Shown: positions 1-12,284 of the stretch, piece after piece
Layout of the letters: each line of letters opens with the position of its first letter
How positions within the stretch are numbered: the stretch's first letter is position 1
Translations under genes and position numbers: made by a program
Source: Acanthopleura granulata
Taxonomy: Eukaryota; Mollusca; Polyplacophora; Chitonida; Chitonidae
Reading direction: 5' to 3'
Assembly (NCBI GenBank): GCA_016165875.1
Contig: JABBOT010000003.1
Coordinates: 35,313,860 to 35,377,859, forward strand
DNA length: 64,000 bases
Notes under the pieces: generated by a model
What the model was told of the DNA's origin: nothing
The model's input: the letters and a program-made list of their open reading frames with translations, nothing else
Database searches by the model: none

Positions 1-3000
1 GCACATAATAATGGTGTCAGACAAGTGGTCTTCAGCGCACGAGTTCTGTCACATTGTCAAGTGATCCTCTCTTCACTCTCATTGTCACCAAGGCCAGCAA
101 GCGTTTGAGAGGAAATCGATGAATGCATCTCGCGCGTTACCGCACAGCACAATAAAGAAAAGTATCTTAAGCATTCCCCCACCACACACTTCTGGTACAT
201 TTATACTATAATACTTGATTTTCATACGGCTTACCATTTGAAATGGGGTTAGTGCAACGGCAATGTAGTCATTTGAGATTCCGTGCTTTTTGGTGATGCA
301 AATATTTTAATGCTGAAAACAAGGTCAGACCATTTCCTTTTTCAATAAAACGGTCTCAGAGGATGCAAAAAGTGAAATTACCTTAACCAATAATATCGAT
401 ATATATGTACAATCACTTTCCAACTGCCATCGTACAAGGCATAGAAACGGACGCTCATATATCAGATGTCATTCAAAATGGGCGTTCCGGATCAATAATC
501 GAAGGAACAGTTTCCAAAGCAAAGTTCATCCCAAACCATTAAAGAACCAAGGAAGTATATAAAGGAAGAAATTAGATCGTATTCATGTAACAAAAAGTTG
601 TAAGAAGTTTTCAATGATGCCGGAAAGACGAAAGGAATGTTCTAGGCTGATGAATTAAATGAGTATCCAGAATTTGTACCATGATGCCTTATTGTCATTA
701 ATCAAGATCTCAGCGGCTCTTGGATTACAAGTCTTCATGTACCCAAAGTGGCAATCTTATTCAATATAAAAGTACAGCACAGAAAGTAAAACGAGAACAG
801 CGACAACATGCAGTGTTGTGGTTCTCAATTGGTCAAACGTTACCGGTGAAATCCGGCCTCCAGTCAATTTACCTTAGTATTCTAGCTGTTCATATAAGTG
901 TTTAAGAAGTAACGTTTTACGCGCCCCCTAGCACCATGGCTAAAGCTGTATTAGATAAAGAAAAAAACTACAGTCATGTTAAATGCAAATTATTAGACGT
1001 CACTGATCTAGAATCACTCAAAGAGCTGTGTTGGTATCACATCAACCCGATGCATATGAACCCGGATGAGGCGGAAATATGAAGCAGATTTCCACATTTT
1101 GAACATTTCGTCCATATTTACTTACAAGAGAGGTGTACTCCTTGTAACATTTAAGGAACTGACAAATGCGGGTGATGGAATATCCTTGACACACTAGTGT
1201 TTACAGGAATAACTTGTGAAATTGATTGAAATCAACACCCGACGTACAGGATTTAACAAACAGAAAAAGAATACTGGTTTATACAGGCCTACAACATGAA
1301 AGGCCACAGTTTGAACAGTAAAACTGGGCCGACAACTACAGCATAACTACGGACTGTTGACAATTAGTATTCGTTTTAGTCTCGGTGGGTGCATTTTGGA
1401 GCTAGGGTGGATATTAGAGGGGCATGGGGGCTCGGGTGGATTCTTTCGGCGAGGGCAACGGGAATATTGGAGAGTGGCCGGGGCTAGGGTGGATATTGGG
1501 ATTAGCACATGCGACTTCATTAGTCCAAGGGTCTGTTTCACACAACGATTCTGGGTTTTGACCTAAAAATTGTAACCAAATTAAACTGTGAAATACATTC
1601 ATCACATCCCCCAAATTTTGACTACTGATTCTATGCCGTCTTAGGATGATATCAACCAAGTTTGAGCATCCAGCATCAAACATTTTGTTTTGTAAAAGTG
1701 ATTAAAGTTTTGGGCTTTCGCCCAAACTGGCTTTGTGAATCCGGCCCCAGCGTCTGAGAGTGACAGTTACATACATTTAGCCAGCGCTTTAACCCTCTGA
1801 GAACGCCATGTCCCTATCTCTGCTGAATACATCAATGACTATGACACCAGATAGTCAATTCAGCATGTACCGGTATAAACTGCCCAAGGACAAGGTGTAT
1901 TATTTCTCTCCGCAGCCAAATAAAAACCCCACAACACAGACGTTTTGTGTGATCTCGTTATTCAGAACGGGTGAGGTAATAGAGCTTATCAGAGTGTCAT
2001 ATTTGCTGCCGCTCTACACGCGATGTACACTCGAGATTTCAGGTTTTGTCATACATTAAACGGGAATTACCAAGAGAAGGGTGAAACATGAATCAGTAGA
2101 TTGGATGCTTTGTTCCTGGCATAAGTGGGCAAAGTCTGTCTTAAAGCTTGCTTGCGAGATAAGGTGTTTATAATGCAGACCCACTGGAAGGACATGATGA
2201 ATAATAAAAATGGTTGCAGCATAGAGAGTAAAACTAGACCAGCTGGTAAAATACCGCCTGTTGTCAATATACTTGAATTAAGGAATTTTTCTATTTGTTT
2301 TTAATCGCTGATATTGTAGCCAACTTACACAGCCCACTGATAGCTGCAAGCAAGTGCAGTTAATAAATTAACATATTGATAAATTCACCTTTATCAGATA
2401 AATTCCATTCTTTCAAATGCATGGTGCTTTTTTTTTTCTTTTTTTTTCTTTTTCTTTAGACAAAGCTCATTTATTTCACATAAGTCAAATCTCGCGAACC
2501 ATGAATAAGGTTTGCTGGGTGAGACAAATTTCCATACTTGGATCACTGCGAGGAAAAAACTTCCCCCCAAGAAAAAACGAATAGGGGCTGTATTTATATG
2601 GTTTTCACGCCAAGTCTAAATCGTCAAAGCTCTAATTACCCTGTGCACATCACCTTGAACAACTAGGCTATGATTCCGAAACCTCACCGTGAGAGGATTT
2701 TACAACATGAAGTTCTAAAGTTTCTTGTCCGCCTGTAATTGTTCCTTTATTCGCTGCTGTAATTGCTTTCTCTACCCACATGTGACCAGAAACGCTATGG
2801 TTGAAGAGGGTGGCGACGTAAAACACCGATATAATAACTCTTACATAGGCGTAATCTAAGATGGCATTTCATTGTTTGTTGGGTACTGGAGACAACAAGC
2901 CATTTTGGGCGCTTACAGGGGTGACCGTTGGCGGGGTCTAACGTTCTTGGAAGACCGCAGTGTGCCAACAGTATGGTTTGCGTATTTCGTGGTAGCACGC

Positions 3001-3207
3001 AAAAAACGTTCGTCTGTAACCTATCAAAGGCTCGTGGTTTTTGCAAGGACATTCCCGTTTCATCTTTTTAATTTGACGTTAAACAACAATCCAGCAACAT
3101 AAATACTGGTAACTTAGGTTAGAATTTTACAAAATTGCATTCCCTTTATATGCAGGGTGTTCCAGTTTCATTATTTCTCAAAACACTTTCTGATTTTCCT
3201 CTACCAG
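1..3207. other. Non-coding stretch upstream of the GPCR exon
   Basis: No conserved protein domain or RNA gene is recognisable. The 3' end must be intronic, because a pyrimidine-rich tract ending in CAG at 3207 precedes the GPCR exon. Around 1380-1500 there is a short G-rich stretch in which GCTAGGGTGGATATT occurs twice. T-rich tracts occur near 2430-2460. The exons for the first three GPCR helices were looked for here and not found. Confidence 0.6.
936..1082 (+). CDS. Possible 48-residue small ORF with strong start context (unproven)
   Basis: An ATG in an excellent vertebrate-type Kozak context (CACCATGG) opens 49 codons ending at TGA 1080-1082. The product begins MAKAVLDKEKNYSHVK, is hydrophilic, and its middle reads LLDVTDLESLKEL, which resembles the loop after a beta strand in short-chain dehydrogenase/epimerase folds. 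No signal peptide or membrane segment is seen, and no neighbouring exon extends it convincingly. It may be a real micro-ORF, a fragment of a decayed gene, or chance. I do not recognise it, and the dehydrogenase resemblance is only a local motif impression. Confidence 0.15.
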   Translation: MAKAVLDKEKNYSHVKCKLLDVTDLESLKELCWYHINPMHMNPDEAEI

Positions 3208-3853
3208 GTTGTTTATGGTGATTCTTTGGCTGCCTCCCTGTATCCTGGACCGGATACAGAACAGCCAACCGGAAGTGTGTATATGGGAACCGTCTCTGAA
3301 CAGAGAGTTCGTTATCGTCATCGCCGCTGTCGGCCATCACGGAGCCTTTCTCATCCTCATGTTCTGCTACATCCGGGTGTTGCTTTTCATGCGCAAACGA
3401 CAAATCAACCCAATCATTCCGCGCAACAAACACTCGTCGGCCAATCCAAGTGCGAGCGGCATGGAAGAATCGATAGGGGTAACGTCGTCGGTGTCTGTAC
3501 TAGCTTCAGACAATAAGTCCAACAATCTGCTGCAACCGCCGATAAGTGGAAACAATCAAAGCAGCAGCAAGACGAACTCCTCTGGGAATTCCTCTGGGAT
3601 TAACAAGGAACGGAAAGTCTTCGTGACCTTGACCTATATCATCGTTGGTTACGTCATTTGTTGGCTTCCTTTCCACATTGTGTTTGACGTCAGCTCGATC
3701 GCTCCGGACAAGGTACCCGACGCCGTATACACGATAACGTTTTGGATGACTTATCTGAACTCTACCATAAACCCATTCCTTTACAATTTCAGCAGCAAGG
3801 AATTCCGGCAGGCCTTTAAGAAGATATTAAGCTGTGGGTGGAGAAATACGTAA
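3208..3853 (+). CDS. Class A GPCR, amine/muscarinic-like, last coding exon (TM4 end to C-terminus)
   Basis: This exon encodes the C-terminal 214 residues of a rhodopsin-family receptor. It starts after a splice acceptor (TTTTCCTCTACCAG, ending 3207), so its first base completes a split codon. Residues 1-13 are the end of TM4 (ILWLPPC). Cys24 fits the ECL2 cysteine that pairs with TM3. TM5 spans about 33-60, with Tyr54 at 5.58. The third intracellular loop (about 61-133) is Ser/Asn-rich. TM6 (137-160) carries CWLP, and TM7 (172-194) carries WMTYLNSTINPFLY with the NPxxY motif. Helix 8 and a possible palmitoylation Cys209 follow, and the stop comes soon after, as in D2-like receptors. TM7 resembles muscarinic and histamine H1 receptors. 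Position 5.50 is Ala rather than Pro, the 5.42/5.46 serines of catecholamine receptors are absent, and 6.52 is His. The ligand cannot be assigned. Exons for TM1-3, including DRY, are outside the window or unrecognised. Confidence 0.85.
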
Positions 3854-3964
3854 GAATACAGCGACTGATCAACAGTTCGATGAGCTTTACTGTAAAGTCC
3901 GCCCCCCTCACACAAACTCTGCTCCCCCCCAAAAACAAAAAAGAAAACAAAAAATCCCCCAAGA

Positions 3965-4118
3965 TTTATTTATTTATTTATTTGATTGGCATTTTACGGC
4001 GTATTCAAGAACATTTAACTTATGCGGCGGCAGCCAGCATTATGGTGGGAAGAAATTGGGCAGAGGGGAAACCGCAGGATGCTGGCAGACCTTCCCACTT
4101 ACGGCCGGACAAAACAAA
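3965..4118 (-). repeat. SINE family A copy, truncated
   Basis: On the minus strand this is the body and tail of the window's dominant SINE. It has the CCACCATAATGCTGGC-type box, the TACGCCGTAAAA region and an AAATAAATAAATA tail, seen on the plus strand as TTTATTTATTTATTTG. The tRNA-like head is missing. It lies about 110 bp past the GPCR stop codon, probably in the 3' UTR or just downstream. Confidence 0.75.
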
Positions 4119-7020
4119 GAATAAAAACAAAAGGAAAAAAATCAAAACCAAAGCTTACGTGAACATCGAAACTCATGTTCAAAATCATTACGCACTTCTC
4201 CGCCGCCACCTAGGTACATCGGTAAGTAGTGGAATTCATTGATGTATTTAATCGTTCTTGTACGCTGTATCAATACATTATATTCATACCACGGCAGTCA
4301 TTTTGACGCGGTGAATTCACACACATCCCTGTTACCCCCATCAAACGCCTTCCCGCTTCCCAATCCCAGTAACTGACCAATATTCTTTTGACATATATAC
4401 CAGTAAGTGGTCGAGTTAGCGAGAGATTTCTATAAGTAATATATACTGCGGTTCTATGGTGTAGAAGAGCGTATGAAAACCTTGTGGCTGTCATAGGTGA
4501 TATTGTGTTGAACCGTCCTCTCACCGTGCGATTTTCCTATAAGAAGTCGTCGTCCCTCTGGGGCATGGGACACATATATACGAGATATTTTGTGTGATAT
4601 GCAGTGCGACTTCGATGTGAGTCGTCTCATAGAATACAATAACATGTCATAGCATATGTAGACTTCACACGGTGCCGCGGAGTGCTCTCCTGACTCACCA
4701 ACACAAATATCAACACAAATATCGATGGAATGATGGTAGTAGTAGTCTTCACTGTGCGACATTACGGGAGTCGCCGCATGCAGATCTCAATCCAAATATG
4801 GACGCATTGAAGGTTTCAGGCAAAAGTGACATGGATATTCCATCAAACGCCTAAGTTTCGTAAATTTCATAATGATTACAACTCCCTTATGGATATATAT
4901 GTGTTCAGAATCTTTAGACTTCATAATTGTTTCTAATTCCGCTAAACTTGGGGCGAGGGCTGTATGTTCACTGTGCTCAACAAGATCGCATCGCTGGGTA
5001 TATGAAGAGTTGCAAACCAAGTGCAACTGAGATATATTTTGATAAACGACAAGTTAACTAATATGGTTCACAAACTGGATGTTGCTCTAATTCGTCCGCC
5101 TAGAACATTCCTTATAATTGTATCTTTCCGTCATCAGTGAAAACCGTTGGCTGTTTTTCTTTGCATGAATGCGCTATACTTGATTCTTTGGTGGTTTGCG
5201 CTAAACGGTGTTTTGGAAGCTGGTCTTACGATTATTGACCCGGAACGCTCAGTTTGGTTAACATCTGATACACGAATGTCTGTTTCGACGCATAGATTCA
5301 CTGGACAGCGTCATCAGCGTCTGCGCGTGCATGCTGCAATTCAAATACCGGCGGATGATGGTGCAAGTATAGATGCAATGGTGTAATCCCTCTGCATTGT
5401 GCGACATCACCCGTGCCACCGAATGCGGATCGGGCTCCAAACCTCCATAGTGTGAGACAATAACCTTAATCCGGCCTCCTGTTGCGTGGTTTTCCTAAGA
5501 TGTGCAAAAGATAGGACATGATTCTGCAAGTGTCTGCAAACGATAAGACATCAGGCAAAGAAATCGCGCCGTGTTGTTGCAGGCAATCGCAGTACGGGGA
5601 AGAGTATTGTGACTTTGTAGGATATTGTAGACAATCGTCAGACTCTCGCCAAAAAATCGCACAAGACATCAAATGGCTGTACGACAAATCGTAGGAAAAA
5701 TCGCACAGCCGGGTGTGAAATGTGCGCCAGGGCTTAAGGTGCGCAATCATGATTTAAGGGACTAGGAAGACTTTTTGGAGAGAAATCTTTTGTGATCAGG
5801 GTAATGGGATAAGTGTTGTTCTTCCTGTTAATTTGTATAAAATTGTCTGTCTACATACACCTTCATTGTAAGCTATGTTTTTTGTGTTTTTTTTTGTATC
5901 AGTCGCCTAATGAAAACATGGGTAACTTAAAAGCCTCCCGGTGTGACGGTAGCAATATGTTATGTCATTTAATTAGAAGTTAAAAGAGTTGTTATTGTTC
6001 ACCAAAGAATATCAATACCAAAGTATCAGTATCAGATTGTGCTTAGAAGGCATGCAGGTAACATTGGATGAGTGAAACAGCAATTCACAGCAATCAAACT
6101 TTCATTGAAGCGAAGATACGGTTTGTATCCGTGATATCCATGACGAATAGAATTGCGCAGTAAAAGCAGTTACTAGTAATCACAATGATGACACGACGAT
6201 TTTTTTTATGGTTGGTCAAAAATTTGCCGAAAACCTGAATTTCCTCTTTACGACATTTACCTTGAAGCGGTTCCTCAGTTCCCGATATAGGACAGGCACG
6301 TTCGCGATTTGGTAATGATGCTGTAGTATTACTGTTCGATAGATGAATGTTTCCAAATCCGGCCCTTCCTTGGAACTAGTGTAACTTGGCGAAGGTAGAT
6401 ATCTAACGCCGTGGTGCTAAGAAGTGTGCTCAGTGGTATATGATTCGAATATTTACATTAAAGTTTAGAATAAAACTCTGAGATTTAAATGGCCAAGTAC
6501 CAGATATCATACTATGACCACAATGCTTCAGCTTAGCTCACCTTTCCACATGCCCTTGTGTAATATATTTTATTGTCAAAGTGTGGATTTTAGCCGAAGC
6601 ACGCAGACTTCCAAAGAACCATCCTTTTGAGATATTGTTAAGTAAATATTGTTACCCTAAGTTGATTGCGTTTCTCGTTACTATTTTGCATGCAGGTGTA
6701 TTTTGGAGATAATGTTTCTGTGTTGTGTTTGTTGGCACATGGCCATGAAAATACCTGTCACCATTCGAACTCACTTCAGACAGACAATGCAGGCATTTAT
6801 TCTCTAATTATATGTGCAAAAGAATTTGTACATAAGTACACTTACAATTATTTGAACATATGACTTAAGGTTTTGTTATATTGTATACCACGTGAAAATA
6901 ATTTTTACAGATGTGAGCAAATATTTGCTGACAGACATGTACAAAAGAATGACATATATATATAAGACAATTTTATATGTCTATAACATATATATATACA
7001 TATATATTATTAGAAGAATG
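4119..7020. other. Intergenic stretch with a diverged internal repeat
   Basis: No gene is supported. Two segments, about 4700-4800 and 5340-5445, look related: both have CAAATA(T/C)CG followed by GATGATGGT, then CTGTGCGACAT or ATTGTGCGACAT, then a GC-rich block. The rest is AT-rich with (TA)n near 6955-7010. Confidence 0.4.
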
Positions 7021-7031
7021 AATACCAAAAC

Positions 7032-7280
7032 GGTGGGGTCTCCTTGATCGAGGGGGTTAACGGGCTAGTGTAGCGTAATGACCCAGGTGCCTGTCACCAA
7101 TGCTGTCGCTGTGAGTTCCAGTCTCACCTGTCGTTCGTGAGAACGGCTGCCAGCTACTTGCGGTTGCTCGTGGGTTTCCGCCGGACTGTGCCCTGTTTGC
7201 TCCCACCAAAATGTTAACCACCGTTGCATAAGTGAAATATCCTTGCATACGGAGTAAATCACCAATCAAATAAATAACTA
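7032..7280 (+). repeat. SINE family A, near full length with target-site duplication
   Basis: A tRNA-like head (gttaacgggctagtg...aatgaccc) is followed by the family body (GCTCGTGGGTTTCC, TGCTCCCACCAAAATG, AAGTGAAATATCC) and the AATCAAATAAATAA tail. The 11-mer AATACCAAAAC occurs at 7021-7031 and again at 7281-7291, flanking the element, as expected for a target-site duplication made by LINE-type retrotransposition. Confidence 0.85.
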
Positions 7281-7291
7281 AATACCAAAAC

Positions 7292-8875
7292 AGCCTGTCA
7301 TAGTTCGACAATGTTCTGAAAAGACATACATAGTACATTTTCATCAAGGGGTTAAACCTCGCTTCTCTGCATGTCAACGGAACATTTACATGACATTCAT
7401 TTCGAAGCCTCGTCACAAAGGGATATCTTTTCCAGCGCAATTTCGGCTGGGATCGACCATAGTTTCAGTGTAATACAGGAGTGGAACGAACCAGTCGCCT
7501 AATACACAGGACGTCATCACAAAGAATGAACAACAGACAACACAACTTTGAAGCCAGTTAATATTGGAGGAAAGAATTTCTCATTGTTTTTTTCTATTGC
7601 CTTAAGAATATGAGAAGAAACGGTGTCAACCTTGTCTTCGGGAATTCTCAGTTAGCCACCACTGTAAATTTGTCGGCATTATCGAACCATGCAGTCTGAC
7701 GCACGACTACATTGTCGTGATATGACAGAAGTGATATTGAAACCGAGGTAAAATTCCAAGCTGAAGACAGTAACAAATCACACAGCAGATGTCCGGTTGT
7801 CAATGGGATGAAAGCGGTTCGAGCTGACTCCGACAGTCGCTGATTCAAACTATTATGTTACACATCACAACAGGATGCTTGTGCTGTGTATGACAGGGCA
7901 TTGAGCATGTCAGTCACACAATGTTATGTCGAACTAACAAAACATATTTTAGCCTTACTCCAAAAAAAAAAAACATGTAACACTATGCTAAATTTGACAT
8001 ATTACATTTTATAGTGTTTCAAAGTGGCTGTATGTTTATGAGAGACATGATCGGGTTGTTTTAACAAAGTGTAACAATCAGGTTCTCTCCCCTTCTAATT
8101 ACCAGAGCCTTTCCTAAGACCCAGACGAATACACGGCTATATTCCCTCATACAATTACAGATCGAGCTTCACTCAGCTGCACAAATAATTTTTCCATTGC
8201 AAACGTACATTCTTGGAAATTCACGGCGACGGGGAACCCTATACCCGGCCTGAAGTAACCCGAGCCTAAGCTGAATGGATAAACGGTTGTTCACTACTGT
8301 CTTTGCGATGATGGTTCTTTTAAGCAAACTGGTAACGGAGTAACGTGCTTTACAACCGAACAGTCACCAATTTCAGGGAAACGGTGCAACACCTTGCAAA
8401 CTGATGGGTGGCATGCAGCCTGTGATACTGTGATTGCTACTTTCGACTGAAAATATACCGTTATTTTTAATTTTATGTTACGGGTCAGTGCCTACAAGAT
8501 CTATCTTACAAGAACTGAGGAAGACAGCTATTCTGAGTGTTTGGTCCAACACTGGTATATCACTCCTAAGCCTGCAGAGACAGTTAAACATTTAATATTT
8601 ACGAGTGAGAGACATGAAGCTATGTCATGTATAAACAACTGTTTTATGTATGTAAATGAAATAGTCGTGTCAAAATAAGAAATACATACAGTCAATTAGA
8701 TTTTAAAAAAACCATATTGTTCTCGTTTTTATCTACACACAAATATGATATGTTATTAACATTAAACGGTCACATGGGCGCGAAAAGCTCTGCTGGTTGA
8801 CCGTTAGTTCCAACGGACGTACACACACCTGAACTCCAATGGACCTGATCCTCCAACTAAAGTCGTTGAATCTCG
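7292..8875. other. Intergenic, nothing recognised
   Basis: AT-rich sequence with scattered short open frames that show no conserved motif. No repeat family or RNA gene was recognised. Confidence 0.5.
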
Positions 8876-8879
8876 CAAC

Positions 8880-8965
8880 ATACTCCCACCATAATGCTGG
8901 CCACCGTCAAATAAGGTGAATATTCTTGATGACGACGTAAAATCACAAATATATAATTAAAGAGA
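8880..8965 (+). repeat. SINE family A tail fragment
   Basis: Only the 3' portion remains: a CCCACCATAATGCTGGCC box, a diverged TGAATATTCTTGATGACGACG stretch and an A-rich tail. Confidence 0.6.
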
Positions 8966-9529
8966 GAAAGAACGAAATTTATTTCGGGTACATCCGTCTC
9001 AGTCTTTATGAAAACCATGGGCTGTCATAGTAGTGATATGTACGACAGAAATAATGTTCTAATACATAATAAATGCATAAGCATGCTACACAAGCATTTA
9101 CGGTCTTAGGAAGTGTAACTGTCACATCTGGGAGGGGAACATGAGGTGTGCGGAAGCGATCGTAAACTCGAGAGAGCTTGTTAAAATCCTCGCTCATAAA
9201 ATTATCGTAAAATTAGGGATGAAAGGCTTGGTAATACGCTACCAGTTTTTTTTGTTTTTTTTTCTTTTTACTGCAAAATAACGGTCATAATGGCAGTAAA
9301 ATTATTGTGTGAAATAATATGTGGACCTCACACATATCACGTGTTTAAGGGTGTTTTACGACTAAAACGACTGCACTTGTAAAACCCTCGTAGAAATGCC
9401 GGAGTTAGTGTGGTAAAAACATAGATTTTTCTAACAGTGTAGCCTTGCTGTCTTTTACCTCAACCAAAAAAAGACAGCAAAACGAAATTCCCGTCGTAAA
9501 ATACTTTATACATCATCGTTATTCAACCT

Positions 9530-9745
9530 TAATCTGACATTGCTGACAACAAATGCAGTACACGGAGTCGTTAGACCTAGACGGTAAGGCAGCCTCCTGT
9601 AATGACTGCACAAACTTCCCTCGTCCATCATGCATACTCCGCTCCGGAAAATAACAGGTGGAAAAACGAGGTTTCCGGTCTGCTTCCAGAATAAGCGAAC
9701 ACGTGGTGTTATGTAGTAGCCGAGTGTTTAAAGACGCCTCCGTGG
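9530..9745. repeat. Diverged direct repeat, copy 1
   Basis: This segment aligns by eye with 10905-11130. Shared blocks include GTTAGACCTAGA, AATGACTGC, CCTCGTCCATCAT and CGCTCCGGAAAATAAC. The two differ by substitutions and small indels (roughly four-fifths identical by eye, not computed). Read on the minus strand, both copies keep similar peptides (for example DGRGxFxQSL), so an old duplicated exon or transposon fragment is possible. Confidence 0.55.
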
Positions 9746-9935
9746 CTACCAACGCATATATGTTTATCAAAAATATCCCCAATACCGATATAATGCTTCA
9801 CGAGAGGAATAGTTATATCATTAATATTAATTGTTCAGCTATAGATACGTACAATGCACGCCAGGGAGTTCAGAATACCCTTTTCCCTGCATGACAATTC
9901 AGCATTAATAATACATTCATTTCAAATCAAGACCA

Positions 9936-10115
9936 GCTCATGCTGACTTCCTCTCCGGCCGTAAGTGGGAAGGTCCGCCAACAACCTGTAGATGGTCGTG
10001 GGTTTCCCCCGGGCTGTGCCCGGTTTCCTCCCACCATAATGCTGGCCGTCGTCGTATAAGTGAAATATTCTTGAATACGGCGAAAAACATCAATCGGTCA
10101 AATAAATCAATCATA
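9936..10115 (+). repeat. SINE family A, 5'-truncated
   Basis: The body and tail are well preserved: CTTCCTCTCCGGCCGTAAG, GGTCGTGGGTTTCC, CCCGGTTTCCTCCCACC, TAAGTGAAATATTCTTG, then a CAAATAAATCAATC tail. The tRNA-like head is absent. Confidence 0.8.
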
Positions 10116-10821
10116 TCATTTCAAATCGACGTCCAAACGGGGTATGTTTTCCTACCCAGTGACGACGGATTGACCTATGTTCCCTTAATACAATGCGTCA
10201 GTATGATACGTTTCCGTTTTTTTTTCTTACAAAATATATCGCAGTAAATGCAGAAAGGAACGAGAGACCGCATAGCTTTGACCCCATAAAGGGTCTCCCA
10301 CTCTAAATACGAACAACGTAAACATTAGATTCGCACGATACAACTCGATTGTGTTCCATTCATTATGTCATAGCCCTAATTACCATCATTGTGCAATATG
10401 CCGTTAGGAGAGTTTTTCTGCCGCCAAAGGAAGAATCTGCATGGCCATCGCCGTGTTAGTTAAGAGATTCTGCCACCTGTATATATAGCCTGAAGTACAT
10501 CTTCGGTTCAGAGTCAAATAAATCATTTTGTGATGTATTTGACAGAAGCAATGTTCAAACAGATCATAAAGGCCAATGCATGCTACACTAATTTTTCAGT
10601 TTTACAGACTATCTTTGCTACATTTGGGGACGAGAACGCTATATGTTTATACTAACAAAAACCTGCAATGCAGGGAATAAGACATCGATCGGCAGATGGA
10701 TGGCACTGAATTGACGTATAAAGCGAAAACGGAACAAATCGCATAGTGAGAAAATGATGGTGAATAAACACAGAGCAAACAGCTAGCTTTGTGATGTTGC
10801 CTAAACTTTGTGCTGTCTTTG

Positions 10822-10849
10822 ACACACACACACACACACACACACACAC
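10822..10849. repeat. (CA)n microsatellite
   Basis: An uninterrupted CA/AC dinucleotide run of about 14 units. Confidence 0.95.
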
Positions 10850-10904
10850 CAAGAGAAAAGATATACATTGTCGTAATATTACTTTTGTATCATCGTTATC
10901 CGGG

Positions 10905-11130
10905 CTTCAACTGACATCTTTGACAGTAAATGGCACTTCACGGAGCCGTTAGACCTAGAGAGAAAAAAGCGGCCTCAAATAATGACTGCGGAAACTCTCC
11001 TCGTCCATCATTTACCGCTCCGGAAAATAACGCGTGGAAACGTGAGGCCCTCGGCGTGCTTCCTGATGCAGAAGTGAACGCGTGGTGCTACGTTGTAGCA
11101 GCATGTTTCAAACACATGAAGGTTTTCACA
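10905..11130. repeat. Diverged direct repeat, copy 2
   Basis: Partner of 9530-9745. The 10510-10620 stretch just upstream also shares words with 9030-9100 (GCATGCTACAC; GACAGAA-AATGTTC), so the duplicated unit may be about 2 kb long with poorly conserved interior. Confidence 0.5.
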
Positions 11131-12120
11131 GTACTGATGAATAGACCACTTATTTCAATGATTATGCTTTCCTAGCTGTACATGATCCTCTTTGGCTGCT
11201 ATTCACATACCTCATGCCTCCAATTAGCCACAACTCTGTTATCTCATGAGATGTTTTTGTATTGTCATGATAATTTCTCCCCGTTACTATTGAAAATAAT
11301 TGAAAAGGTTTTCATAACTGACATGTTTGTTTACAGCACTAGACACTCTTTAAAAGCGCCTGACAAATTTCTAACTAACGCCAGTTGCATGCATGCGTCA
11401 GCAATAAGAATCACTCATTCTAGCAGCAACCGTCACACATATTTCTGACACCATTCACAATACTTTACCATCGCCAGTTATAATTCTTAGAAGCACCAGT
11501 CAAACTGTTACATTTCTTTGCAGAAACAATGGCGCTCATTTCCTCCACAAGTCCACACTACTTCCCATACCACAAATCACATTTTACAAAAGCAACGAAA
11601 CCTGGCTTGATCAGACAGACCATAGAATTTATATTAAATGAGGAACCAAGATAAAAAATGACGCAAACTTGGTGTGAAAGGTTGTGAAAAAATATTTGTT
11701 TATACAATATATTGTCGACTTAATTTGTAGAGGATAATATGTTTTTGCATGGCGAAGACTATCTGTTGATATAGTGGAAGTCGGCTATTTTTATTTTTAA
11801 ATATTGTCTTTAATGTAGTTGTTTTCAGCTGGCTTATATTTTCCTCTTTTTCTATTGAAGATAATATTTACAAATAACTTTCTACAACCTTTCATTCAAA
11901 AGTTTTCACCGTTTTCTCCTGTAAAACAGGATATGGTGGCTTATATGACAAAACTGTTATAGCTGCAATGGTCAAAATTGCGAATGAACTGTTGTAAAAA
12001 ACATTTCTCTGAGTAGTAAAATTTGGAACAAACTTATATGGAGATGTGTGTGTGTAAAAGAGCTCATCCTCAGTATCTGGACTGTACATGCTGCCTGGAA
12101 ACAGGTAACAAGGAAACAAG
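11131..12120. other. Intergenic, AT-rich, nothing recognised
   Basis: No conserved coding motif, RNA gene or repeat family was recognised. Confidence 0.5.
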
Positions 12121-12284
12121 TCAACTCTGCTGTCGTCCATGTTTCGGGTGAGCGCTAGGGAAGCCGACAGCGTCAACTCTCTCAACGTCCATGCCTCGAG
12201 TGTGCGCTATGGAAGCCGGTAGTGTCAACTCTCCCATTGCTCATGTCTCGATTATGCGCTATGGAAACCGATATAGCGTCAACT
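12121..12284. repeat. 52-bp tandem repeat, about 3 copies
   Basis: TCAACT starts recur at 12121, 12173, 12225 and 12279, giving a period of 52-54. Each unit carries a CCATG(T/C)(T/C)TCG word followed by TGCGCTATGGAAGCCG or a close variant. Confidence 0.8.

Noticed and set aside
5165..5386. Open frame beginning MNALYLILWWFALNG, resembling a signal peptide
   Set aside because: Only 73 residues, no cysteines or motif in the mature part, lies in a repeat-containing stretch, and no splice or poly(A) context supports it.
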